DNA from: DATMYQ01 sp035560935
GTDB taxonomy: Bacteria; Bacillota; Negativicutes; Sporomusales; Sporomusaceae
Direction of reading: 5' to 3'
Assembly (NCBI GenBank): GCA_035560935.1
Contig: DATMYQ010000128.1
Coordinates: 1-5,717 of the forward strand
DNA length: 5,717 nucleotides
Both the position numbers and the translations under genes were made by a program. Below the pieces are notes generated by a model, which was not told the DNA's origin, searched no databases, and saw only the letters and a list, made by a program, of their open reading frames with translations. This document shows positions 1 through 5,637 of the stretch, one piece after another. Positions within the stretch are counted from its first letter, which is position 1; the number at the start of each line of letters is the position of its first letter.

Positions 1-441
1 ATATAATTCCGTGGTACTAATTCCCATTCCGGCAGCCACTTCGTCGTCAGTCGCCGAACGCCCCAGCTGATGCTCCAACTGTGATAGAGTTTGTTCATAA
101 TGCCGGGCTTTTTGCCTGACGGTGGTGGGAATCCAGTCCTGCGCCCGCAATGAATCCAGGATCGCGCCCCGGATACGTACCGCCGCATAAGTTTCAAACT
201 TTACTCCCCGCGCTGGATCAAAGCGTTCGATCGCTTCGAGCAAGCCCAAGAAGCCATTACTGATTAAATCATCTTTATCTACATACTGCGGAAGGCCGAT
301 GGCAACACGCCCGGCAACAATCTTCACCAAAGTCAGATAATTTTCCGCCAAAATTTCCCGGATTTCAGCCGTGCGATTATATTGGTATTCTTCCCATACT
401 TTAGTAATGTCATGTTTGCCTGTTTCTTCTTTTGTCACCAT
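1..441 (-). CDS. sigD: Flagellar/motility RNA polymerase sigma factor (SigD/FliA/WhiG family), N-terminal part, truncated by window edge
   Basis: This is an alternative sigma factor of the sigma-28 type, which directs RNA polymerase to late flagellar, motility and chemotaxis promoters. 147 residues are visible; the family is usually about 240-260, so the rest of region 3 and all of region 4 (-35 recognition) lie outside the window. Region 2 is clear: the ENYLTLVKIVAGRVAIGLP stretch (33-51), DDLISNGFLGLLEAIERFDP (57-76), then KFETYAAVRIRGAILDSLR (81-99) and DWIP (102-105). Region 3 begins at about 106 with TTVRQKAR and continues through LEHQLGRSATDDEVA. The ATG at 441 is chosen. A GTG follows at once (438) but is further from the purine-rich site at 453-461, which is already 11 nt or more from the ATG. 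The gene follows the upstream membrane-protein gene by 25 bp, as sigD follows cheD closely in Bacillus. Odd: Thr106 sits where FliA and SigD have Arg. Family assignment is firm; the exact symbol (sigD, fliA or whiG) is convention. Confidence 0.93.
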   Translation of the reverse strand, partial: MVTKEETGKHDITKVWEEYQYNRTAEIREILAENYLTLVKIVAGRVAIGLPQYVDKDDLISNGFLGLLEAIERFDPARGVKFETYAAVRIRGAILDSLRAQDWIPTTVRQKARHYEQTLSQLEHQLGRSATDDEVAAGMGISTTELY

Positions 442-452
442 TACAATATATG

Positions 453-461
453 CCCCCTCCC
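453..461 (-). promoter_or_regulatory. G-rich ribosome binding site of the sigma factor gene, unusually far from the start
   Basis: The minus strand reads GGGAGGGGG here. The nearest edge is 11 nt from the ATG at 441 and 14 nt from the in-frame GTG at 438. That favours ATG, but the spacing is longer than for the other genes in the operon, where it is about 4-7 nt. No better in-frame start lies closer to the site. Confidence 0.55.
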
Positions 462-466
462 GTCAT

Positions 467-835
467 CTATTCCTGGGAGCGTGGAACAGTTTCCAGTTTT
501 TCAGGTGCAAGAGGCGTAAATGAAGGCTGCGAATCCGGTTCATCCATCGTATCGGTTACCGCTGCTTCAACCAAGTCCTCCGGTACTTTCATGTCCTCTG
601 CTGCAACCAGATCAGTGGCCTCCGCTTCCGTTCCTTTGATAGCCTGCAGGATAACAGGCAGATACTTATCCACCAAAAAGCCATACCCATAACCGCAAAC
701 TCCAAAAGCGATCACCGAAACCAGTATTCGGTAAAACAGTGTCATGCTCCGGGTACCATTCATCAACCCAACAATCAATGTCAAAACGCCAGCGACAAGA
801 GCCAACCCGATGGCGCAACGTATTTTTAGCACCAT
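467..835 (-). CDS. Small membrane protein of unknown function in the che-sigD operon (two predicted TM helices, acidic tail)
   Basis: A 122-residue protein that I do not recognise by family. Seen in the sequence: two hydrophobic segments at about residues 7-25 (AIGLALVAGVLTLIVGL) and 37-55 (ILVSVIAFGVCGYGYGFLV), joined by a short loop with two Arg (R29, R36). They are followed by a roughly 55-residue hydrophilic, Pro- and acid-rich tail (69-122). The second helix is Gly/aromatic-rich (GVCGYGYG). There is no cleavable signal peptide pattern. The hairpin layout would put both termini on the same side; which side is unclear from the charges. The ATG at 835 is supported by a strong GAGGAGG site 5 nt upstream. 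The gene lies 18 bp after cheD and 25 bp before the sigma gene, so it is probably co-transcribed and co-expressed with chemotaxis proteins. B. subtilis has a membrane protein gene, swrB, next to sigD, but downstream of it and with one TM, so I do not equate them. A motility-related role is only inferred from position. Confidence 0.8.
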   Translation of the reverse strand: MVLKIRCAIGLALVAGVLTLIVGLMNGTRSMTLFYRILVSVIAFGVCGYGYGFLVDKYLPVILQAIKGTEAEATDLVAAEDMKVPEDLVEAAVTDTMDEPDSQPSFTPLAPEKLETVPRSQE

Positions 836-840
836 AATTT

Positions 841-847
841 CCTCCTC
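841..847 (-). promoter_or_regulatory. Strong Shine-Dalgarno of the two-TM membrane protein gene
   Basis: The minus strand reads GAGGAGG, 5 nt before the ATG at 835. It is the best match to the anti-Shine-Dalgarno sequence in the window. It sits in the 18-bp gap after the cheD stop and supports this small ORF as a truly translated gene. Confidence 0.75.
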
Positions 848-853
848 GCTGGA

Positions 854-1339
854 TTACAGTTCTTTCTCACCTTTATCAATAGTTTTAACCCGAAAAACGC
901 CGGTATCCAATTTCAATTCCACCGTACGGCCGTAGTTTCCACCGGTATCATCCGCCAACAGACGAATATCCATATTTTTCAAAACCGTTCGAACCGCTTC
1001 GCTGTTCCGTTCACCGACCCGCATAATGTCGGTCGCGTTTGTAAAGGTAAACATCTGGGCGCCACCGGCAATTTTAGCAGTCACTCTCGACTTCACCGCA
1101 CCCATACGGATCATTTCATCCAGCATTAACGGCAACGCAGTATCAGCAAATTTTGCCGGATTCTCATTGGAACGGGCCTGCGTGCTGTCCGGCAACATAA
1201 TATGGGCTAATCCGCCAATTTTTGTTATTGAATCATACAAAGCAATTCCAACACAGGAACCTAAGCCATAACTAATTAAACTGGCGGGATTTTTTCCAAC
1301 CTTATAGTCAGCCATCCCCACTTTAATTAATTCTGCCAT
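854..1339 (-). CDS. cheD: Chemoreceptor glutamine deamidase CheD
   Basis: CheD hydrolyses specific glutamine side chains of methyl-accepting chemotaxis proteins to glutamate and, in Firmicutes and Thermotoga, is bound and controlled by CheC. The product is 161 residues, normal for the family (about 155-165). Counting from the chosen ATG, the catalytic motif SYGLGSCVGI carries Cys29, and GLAHIMLP carries His46; both are required for deamidation in the family. The third active-site position, Thr in Thermotoga maritima CheD, is Ser23 here, a conservative change. The KIAGGAQMF motif and the ERN segment (110-112 in this numbering) are also typical. The ATG at 1339 lies 7 nt after GGGGTGA. A GTG three bases upstream (1342) would overlap the cheC stop by 1 bp and remains possible. 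cheD starts 2 bp after cheC ends, so translational coupling is likely, as expected for two proteins that form a complex. Identification is firm. Confidence 0.96.
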   Translation of the reverse strand: MAELIKVGMADYKVGKNPASLISYGLGSCVGIALYDSITKIGGLAHIMLPDSTQARSNENPAKFADTALPLMLDEMIRMGAVKSRVTAKIAGGAQMFTFTNATDIMRVGERNSEAVRTVLKNMDIRLLADDTGGNYGRTVELKLDTGVFRVKTIDKGEKEL

Positions 1340-1341
1340 CA

Positions 1342-1959
1342 CTATTTCACCCCGATTGCTGTAAGAATCGTTCCCAGCGAACCAGGATCGGGAATGAGAA
1401 AGAAATGACCTTTAACGCCGTCAAATTCAGTGGTAAACTCAGTCTCTATCACCAGTGCGTGATCGCCCATCTGGCCCAGCTGAATTAAAATAACACTCAA
1501 AATCGCCCCGGCCATATCAATAGCCAATGCAGGAATCGACGGAAGCAACGTCAGTTTTGTGAAATAGGACAGCGCATTCAAGTACGCACCGGCTAAAATA
1601 TTACCAATTTCCATTAACGCTGATTCATCCATGGAATTCAGCAGCTGCGTATCTCCCTGACTGCGTCCCATCAACATATCCACCAGATAAAAAGCACTAT
1701 CGCGAGGTAACAAGAATAAAATACTTCCCGGCGCCGGTCCAAAAACCCGCAAATAAACTCCGGCTACCATGGCATCCGGACCGCCAACCACTTCAGGAAC
1801 TTCTCCCAGCGGCAAGATCGACACCTGCGGTACTGTCATATCAATTTTCCGGTTAATGATTTGTGACAAGGCCGTCGCCGCATTGCCCGCACCGACATTG
1901 CCAATTTCCCGCAATGCGTCAAGTTGCATGGCTGAAAGTTTCAAAATTTCCTCAGACAT
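1342..1959 (-). CDS. cheC: CheY-P phosphatase CheC, regulator of CheD
   Basis: CheC dephosphorylates CheY-P and binds CheD, linking CheY-P level to receptor adaptation. The product is 205 residues, close to B. subtilis CheC (about 209). Both pseudo-symmetrical phosphatase motifs (ExxN) are intact: E18/N21 in LDALREIGNVGAGNAATAL, and E117/N120 in MDESALMEIGNILAGAYLNAL. This separates it from one-site CheX and from the larger FliY, whose CheC-like domain is fused to an FliN-like domain absent here. Asp148 in PALAIDMAG probably corresponds to the Asp near 149 of B. subtilis CheC that is needed for CheD binding (from memory). The ATG at 1959 was chosen because it follows AAGGGGTGG by 4 nt and gives the normal MSEEILKLS start. 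A longer reading from a TTG at 1977 adds six residues and has no ribosome site. The gene follows cheW by 38 bp and runs straight into cheD. Confidence 0.96.
   Translation of the reverse strand: MSEEILKLSAMQLDALREIGNVGAGNAATALSQIINRKIDMTVPQVSILPLGEVPEVVGGPDAMVAGVYLRVFGPAPGSILFLLPRDSAFYLVDMLMGRSQGDTQLLNSMDESALMEIGNILAGAYLNALSYFTKLTLLPSIPALAIDMAGAILSVILIQLGQMGDHALVIETEFTTEFDGVKGHFFLIPDPGSLGTILTAIGVK
1347..1353 (-). promoter_or_regulatory. cheD ribosome binding site embedded in the 3' end of cheC
   Basis: The minus strand reads GGGGTGA inside the last codons of cheC (GGG GTG AAA, then TAG). It lies 7 nt before the ATG at 1339 and 4 nt before the GTG at 1342, which favours the ATG. The stop and start form TAG-TG-ATG, an arrangement typical of translational coupling. 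Confidence 0.65.
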
Positions 1960-1963
1960 GTCA

Positions 1964-1972
1964 CCACCCCTT
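1964..1972 (-). promoter_or_regulatory. cheC ribosome binding site that decides the start
   Basis: The minus strand reads AAGGGGTGG, 4 nt before the ATG at 1959. The site would lie inside the gene if the upstream TTG at 1977 were used, so it argues for the shorter 205-residue CheC. Confidence 0.65.
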
Positions 1973-1997
1973 AACAATAATCCTGATCATGCCTGCC

Positions 1998-2465
1998 TCA
2001 TCCGGCTTTAGCCGCATCTTGCCCAATGCCAATGATGGCGAGCAAATTAAGCAAAATCAGCAACCGATTATCCATTTTTCCTACGCCGCTCAGATAGCTG
2101 GACTCGACACCGCTAACCACTGCCTGCGGCGGTTCAATGTTCTCCTGATTGATGGCCGTCACTTCAGAAACGGCATCAACGATCATTCCAACAATGATCT
2201 CTTCGACCTTTACGATAATAATCCTTGTATCATCAGTATACTCTTCCATCGGAAGATTTAACCGTTTTTTCAGATCAACAACCGGCAAGACGCTCCCTCG
2301 CAAGTTAATAACGCCTTTAATATATTCCGGAGTATGAGGTACACGAGTGATATCTGTCATTCGTTTAATCTCCTGTACCTGCAATATACTGACTCCGTAT
2401 TCCTCTCGGCCCAATTTAAAGACGACCAGTTGTACTTCATTGCTCGAATAGGTTTTTTCCGACAT
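1998..2465 (-). CDS. cheW: Chemotaxis coupling protein CheW
   Basis: CheW is the cytoplasmic adaptor that links the CheA kinase to receptor tips in chemoreceptor arrays. The 155-residue product is one CheW-like double beta-barrel domain, normal in length. Recognisable elements are the QLVVFKLGREEYGVSILQVQEI opening (12-33), the IKGVINLRGSVLPVVDL core (49-65) with Arg56 in the NLRG motif needed for receptor and kinase coupling, IIVGMIVDAVSEV (90-102), and the closing LSGVGKMDNRLLILLNL (125-141). There is no receiver domain, so it is CheW and not CheV. The ATG at 2465 follows a run of six G by 6 nt, and only 14 bp separate it from the cheA stop. The C-terminus after LLNL (AIIGIGQDAAKAG) is a short, poorly conserved tail. 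It sits in the standard cheA-cheW-cheC order. Identification is firm. Confidence 0.97.
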   Translation of the reverse strand: MSEKTYSSNEVQLVVFKLGREEYGVSILQVQEIKRMTDITRVPHTPEYIKGVINLRGSVLPVVDLKKRLNLPMEEYTDDTRIIIVKVEEIIVGMIVDAVSEVTAINQENIEPPQAVVSGVESSYLSGVGKMDNRLLILLNLLAIIGIGQDAAKAG

Positions 2466-2470
2466 GTCAA

Positions 2471-2480
2471 TCCCCCCTTT
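2471..2480 (-). promoter_or_regulatory. cheW ribosome binding site overlapping the cheA stop
   Basis: The minus strand reads AAAGGGGGGA. It starts within the last base of the cheA TAA stop and ends 5 nt before the cheW ATG. The run of six G is a weaker match to AGGAGG than the site of cheA, and the tight spacing suggests that cheW translation partly depends on ribosomes finishing cheA. Confidence 0.6.
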
Positions 2481-4552
2481 TATTGCTTCAACGCGCCGAC
2501 ATCCAGAATCAAAGCGACTTGGCCGTTGCCAAGAATGGTTGCTCCAGCAATGACTTTGATACCAGCCAGCAGTTTACCCAAGGATTTGATTACAATTTCT
2601 TGCTGGCCAATCAACGTGTCGACAATAATGCCAGCCCGGTGCTCGCCCATGTGCACAATAACAACAAATAATTCCTCAGGACGGTCTGCATTGGTATCCG
2701 GAACATTGAGCACGTTCAGTAGTCGGACAATCGGAATAATCTGTCCCCGCAGCAAAATGACTTCCTGGTTTTGGATTGTTTTAATATCATCCGGAGTAAT
2801 ATTGATCGTACTGTCAATGGAGCCCAGCGGGATCGCATAAATTTCCTCGCACACTTTAACCAACAGTGCTTGGATGATCGCCAACGTCAGCGGCAAACGG
2901 ATCTTAAATTTACTGCCTTCGTTGATTTTAGTCTCAACGTCAACCATACCACCCAAAGACTCTATTTTGGTTTTTACCGCATCCATGCCCACGCCGCGTC
3001 CGGAAACGTCCGTTACCGTTTCCGCCGTGGAGAAGCCAGGCAGGAACACCAGTCGTACGGCTTCGGCTGCATCCATTTTTTCCGCTTCGGCCGCCGTAAT
3101 TAGCCCTTTATCCACTGCTTTTTGCCGAACAATATCCGGATTAATCCCCTTGCCGTCATCTTCCACCATGATGATAACATTATTTCCTTCGTGGCGGGCA
3201 ATCAACCGAACATCCCCGACGGGATTCTTGCCTTTCGCCTGGCGTTCCGCCGGCTGCTCAATGCCATGGTCAATGGAATTGCGCAACAAATGCACCAACG
3301 GATCACCGATTTCATCGATGACCGTACGGTCTAATTCGGTTTCTTCCCCTTGAATAATCAGATTGATTTCTTTATTTAACTCACGGGATAAATCACGGAC
3401 CATCCGGGGAAAACGGTTGAACACCTGTCCCACCGGAACCATCCTTACTTTCATAACGACCGTCTGCAGATCCGTCGTTACCCGGTCCATTTGTTCAATG
3501 GTTTCCACCAGATCCACCAGACGGTGAGTGATTCCGATTTGTTCCAGTCTGGTTTTGTTAATAACCAATTCTCCAACCAGGTTCAGTAACGAGTCCAATT
3601 TATCAATATCAACTCTGACGGATTGACCGCCTTTTAATTTTTTGTCTCCCCCCGCAGTTTCCGCTGCAGGTTTTCCTGTTTTCGCCCTGTCAGCAGGCTT
3701 GTCCACCGCTGCCACTTGAATTTCTGCCACTACACCGACAGCTGCCGGCGGCGCCGGCGGCGTTGCCGGCTGTAACCAATCCGGCAACACGCACGGCAAG
3801 ACCACGGCTTTTTCAATCTCCGAAATAGACAACACCGTAGCCTCGAGCTTTTCCGGTTCATGATCCGTCACAATAATAGCCTGAAAGCTGTTCTCAAAAT
3901 TTTCTTTTTCCAGTTCTTCCACTGAAGGAACGCTTTTAATGATATCGCCAAGTTCATCCAACGCGCTCATTACCATATAGGCGCGTGCCGATTTTAACAG
4001 GCACCCTTCCCGCAAGGAAACTTGAACTTCATAACCGCGCAAGCCTTTATTGTGTGCATCCTTCACGTCATCCATCTCATCATCGGTCAGCTTAACGGTG
4101 AGCTGTGAATCAGACGGTGAAGCAGGAGTCGGTTCCGTGGCGACAGTTTTTGCGGGTGCGGCAGCCGGTTTTTCGCCTTTGCCGAGCGCCTTCAATTTCG
4201 CCACCAGGGGCTTGACATCCAGGTTTTCTCCCGTGTTATTGGCGACGCTTTCCACCAGTTGCTCCAATGTGTCCACGCACTTAAACAAGGTATCCACACT
4301 GGTGCTATCCGCCTGCAATAACGAACGGCGCAATAAATCGAGGATGTTTTCCATTTCATGGGTCAGTTCGGCTATAGTGGTAAAACCCATCGTGGCCGAC
4401 ATGCCTTTGATTGTGTGCGCACTACGGAATATTTCATCCAGTACCGACAAATTACCCGGATCGTTTTCCAAATCCAGCAGACACCGGTTCAGTGTTTGCA
4501 GATGTTCCCGGGATTCTTCGAGAAACATTCCCATATACTGATTTGTATCCAT
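2480..4552 (-). CDS. cheA: Chemotaxis histidine kinase CheA
   Basis: CheA is the cytoplasmic histidine kinase of the chemoreceptor array; it autophosphorylates in trans and donates phosphate to CheY and CheB. The 690-residue product has the complete P1-P5 layout. P1 (HPt, about 1-110) carries His46 in RSAHTIKGMSATMGF. P2 (about 170-255), the response-regulator docking domain, is flanked by Ala/Pro/Lys-rich linkers (about 125-150 and 257-309). P3, the dimerisation helices, runs from about 310 to 365 (VDIDKLDSLLNLVGELVINK). The P4 ATPase (about 370-553) has an N box with Asn425 and His429 (LLRNSIDHGIE), a G1 box 463-470 (VEDDGKGI), an F box GFST (506-509) and a G2 box GRGVGMD (518-524). P5, the CheW-like regulatory domain, runs from about 555 to 690. 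All motifs look functional. The ATG at 4552 follows GGAGGTG by 5 nt. The gene lies 41 bp after cheB and 14 bp before cheW. It is of normal length with no frameshift. Confidence 0.98.
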   Translation of the reverse strand: MDTNQYMGMFLEESREHLQTLNRCLLDLENDPGNLSVLDEIFRSAHTIKGMSATMGFTTIAELTHEMENILDLLRRSLLQADSTSVDTLFKCVDTLEQLVESVANNTGENLDVKPLVAKLKALGKGEKPAAAPAKTVATEPTPASPSDSQLTVKLTDDEMDDVKDAHNKGLRGYEVQVSLREGCLLKSARAYMVMSALDELGDIIKSVPSVEELEKENFENSFQAIIVTDHEPEKLEATVLSISEIEKAVVLPCVLPDWLQPATPPAPPAAVGVVAEIQVAAVDKPADRAKTGKPAAETAGGDKKLKGGQSVRVDIDKLDSLLNLVGELVINKTRLEQIGITHRLVDLVETIEQMDRVTTDLQTVVMKVRMVPVGQVFNRFPRMVRDLSRELNKEINLIIQGEETELDRTVIDEIGDPLVHLLRNSIDHGIEQPAERQAKGKNPVGDVRLIARHEGNNVIIMVEDDGKGINPDIVRQKAVDKGLITAAEAEKMDAAEAVRLVFLPGFSTAETVTDVSGRGVGMDAVKTKIESLGGMVDVETKINEGSKFKIRLPLTLAIIQALLVKVCEEIYAIPLGSIDSTINITPDDIKTIQNQEVILLRGQIIPIVRLLNVLNVPDTNADRPEELFVVIVHMGEHRAGIIVDTLIGQQEIVIKSLGKLLAGIKVIAGATILGNGQVALILDVGALKQ

Positions 4553-4557
4553 AATTA

Positions 4558-4564
4558 CACCTCC
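4558..4564 (-). promoter_or_regulatory. Shine-Dalgarno of cheA
   Basis: The minus strand reads GGAGGTG, 5 nt before the ATG at 4552, a near-perfect site. It lies in the 41-bp cheB-cheA gap, the largest internal gap in the cluster. That gap shows no hairpin or clear promoter. Confidence 0.7.
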
Positions 4565-4593
4565 GCAAAATATAAGTCATTGGTCGGTATTCA

Positions 4594-5637
4594 TCATATT
4601 TGCTGCACTGCTTTTATAATTTCACTGGCAATGGCTGTAATCGGCGCTACCCGATCTACAACGCCCAGTTCAATGGCCGATTTCGGCATCCCGAAAACTA
4701 CCGCGGTCGACTGGTCTTCCGCAATGGTCTGCCCCATCTGTTGCTTAATCGCTTTGATTCCTTTGGCACCATCATGTCCCATTCCCGTCAAAATTACTCC
4801 AATAGACCTCGATCCAAAAGTTTTCGCTACCGATTCCATCATCGGATCCACGGCCGGCCGGTGACCACCAATCGGGGGATTTTGGTTCAATTTGATCACT
4901 GATTTCCCATTTTCCCGTTCAATCAGCATATGATAATCTCCGGGGGCAATAAAAACATTTCCGGGAAGAATCACATCATTATGTTCTGCTTCTTTCACGG
5001 TTAATGCCGACAGTGAATTTAATCTTTCCGAAAGCGACTTGGTAAACCCCGGTGGCATATGTTGCACAATGACCACTCCGCAGGGAAGGTTTCCCGGCAG
5101 TTTCGTTACAACTTCCTGTAATGCCCGTGGGCCCCCAGTCGAGGTTCCAATTGCGATCACCCGTTCACTCCCCTGCGCTCCTGCCGCAAACGTTCTTACC
5201 ATCGGCGGCGACGATACTGTCCAACGCTTTGTCAATTGCGTTACATTTGCTTTTACTGCGGAGCGGCATTTTAATAACACTTCATTACGAATAGTATTCA
5301 CATTGGAAATCGGTCCCGCAGTTTTGGCGACAAAGTCCACAGCTCCCAGCTCCAATGCCTGCATCGTCGCTTCGGCGCCTGCTTGCGTCAGACTACTGAC
5401 CATTACCACCGGCAACGGAGTTTCTTTCATAATTGTTTCCAATGCCTTTAATCCGTCCAAAACCGGCATTTCCACGTCTAATGTCACCAGATCCGGCTTT
5501 AGTTTTTTTACTTTATCAATGGCGTCCTGCCCATTCCTGGCCGTATCCAATACGGTAAAATCCGCCTCTGCACTAAACAAATCCGTGAGCAATTTCCTCA
5601 TAAAAACAGAATCATCAACGATTAATACTTTAATCAT
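4594..5637 (-). CDS. cheB: Protein-glutamate methylesterase CheB (response regulator)
   Basis: CheB removes methyl groups from glutamate residues of chemoreceptors, and in many species also deamidates glutamines. It is activated when CheA phosphorylates its receiver domain. The 347-residue product has an N-terminal receiver (1-120) with the acidic pair Asp8/Asp9, phospho-acceptor Asp54 (LVTLDVEMP), Ser81/Ser82 and Lys105. A variable linker (about 121-158) leads to the C-terminal methylesterase domain (159-347) with catalytic Ser166 in GTSTGGP, His193 in VQHMPPGFT and Asp289 in GMGHDGAKG. The triad is complete. The ATG at 5637 (MIKVLIVDDS) is chosen: GGGTGA lies close upstream, and the product starts as the family normally does. 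A GTG at 5646 would add three residues (MRD) and would overlap that site. CheB is the most upstream gene seen; it precedes cheA by 41 bp as in Bacillus. Here deamidation is probably shared with, or left to, CheD. Confidence 0.97.
   Translation of the reverse strand: MIKVLIVDDSVFMRKLLTDLFSAEADFTVLDTARNGQDAIDKVKKLKPDLVTLDVEMPVLDGLKALETIMKETPLPVVMVSSLTQAGAEATMQALELGAVDFVAKTAGPISNVNTIRNEVLLKCRSAVKANVTQLTKRWTVSSPPMVRTFAAGAQGSERVIAIGTSTGGPRALQEVVTKLPGNLPCGVVIVQHMPPGFTKSLSERLNSLSALTVKEAEHNDVILPGNVFIAPGDYHMLIERENGKSVIKLNQNPPIGGHRPAVDPMMESVAKTFGSRSIGVILTGMGHDGAKGIKAIKQQMGQTIAEDQSTAVVFGMPKSAIELGVVDRVAPITAIASEIIKAVQQI

Noticed and set aside
550..555. CCGATA on the minus strand, resembling the core of a sigma-28 -10 element, about 110 bp before the sigma gene start
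   Set aside because: No TAAA-type -35 lies about 15 bp upstream, and the site is inside the coding region of the two-TM protein. I treat it as chance.
432..692. Plus-strand open frame opposite the two-TM protein gene
   Set aside because: The minus-strand gene has a strong Shine-Dalgarno, TM helices and fits the operon. The plus frame is Ser-rich, without a ribosome site or recognisable motif.
1960..1977. Extension of CheC to a TTG start (six extra residues)
   Set aside because: There is no ribosome site upstream of the TTG, and AAGGGGTGG lies inside the extension at the right distance for the ATG at 1959.
4050..4864. Long plus-strand open frames opposite cheA and cheB (also at 2334-3353 and 1863-2261)
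   Set aside because: They lie antisense to strongly conserved genes, have low-complexity Ser/Thr- or His/Asn-rich translations, and lack ribosome sites. They are shadow frames.
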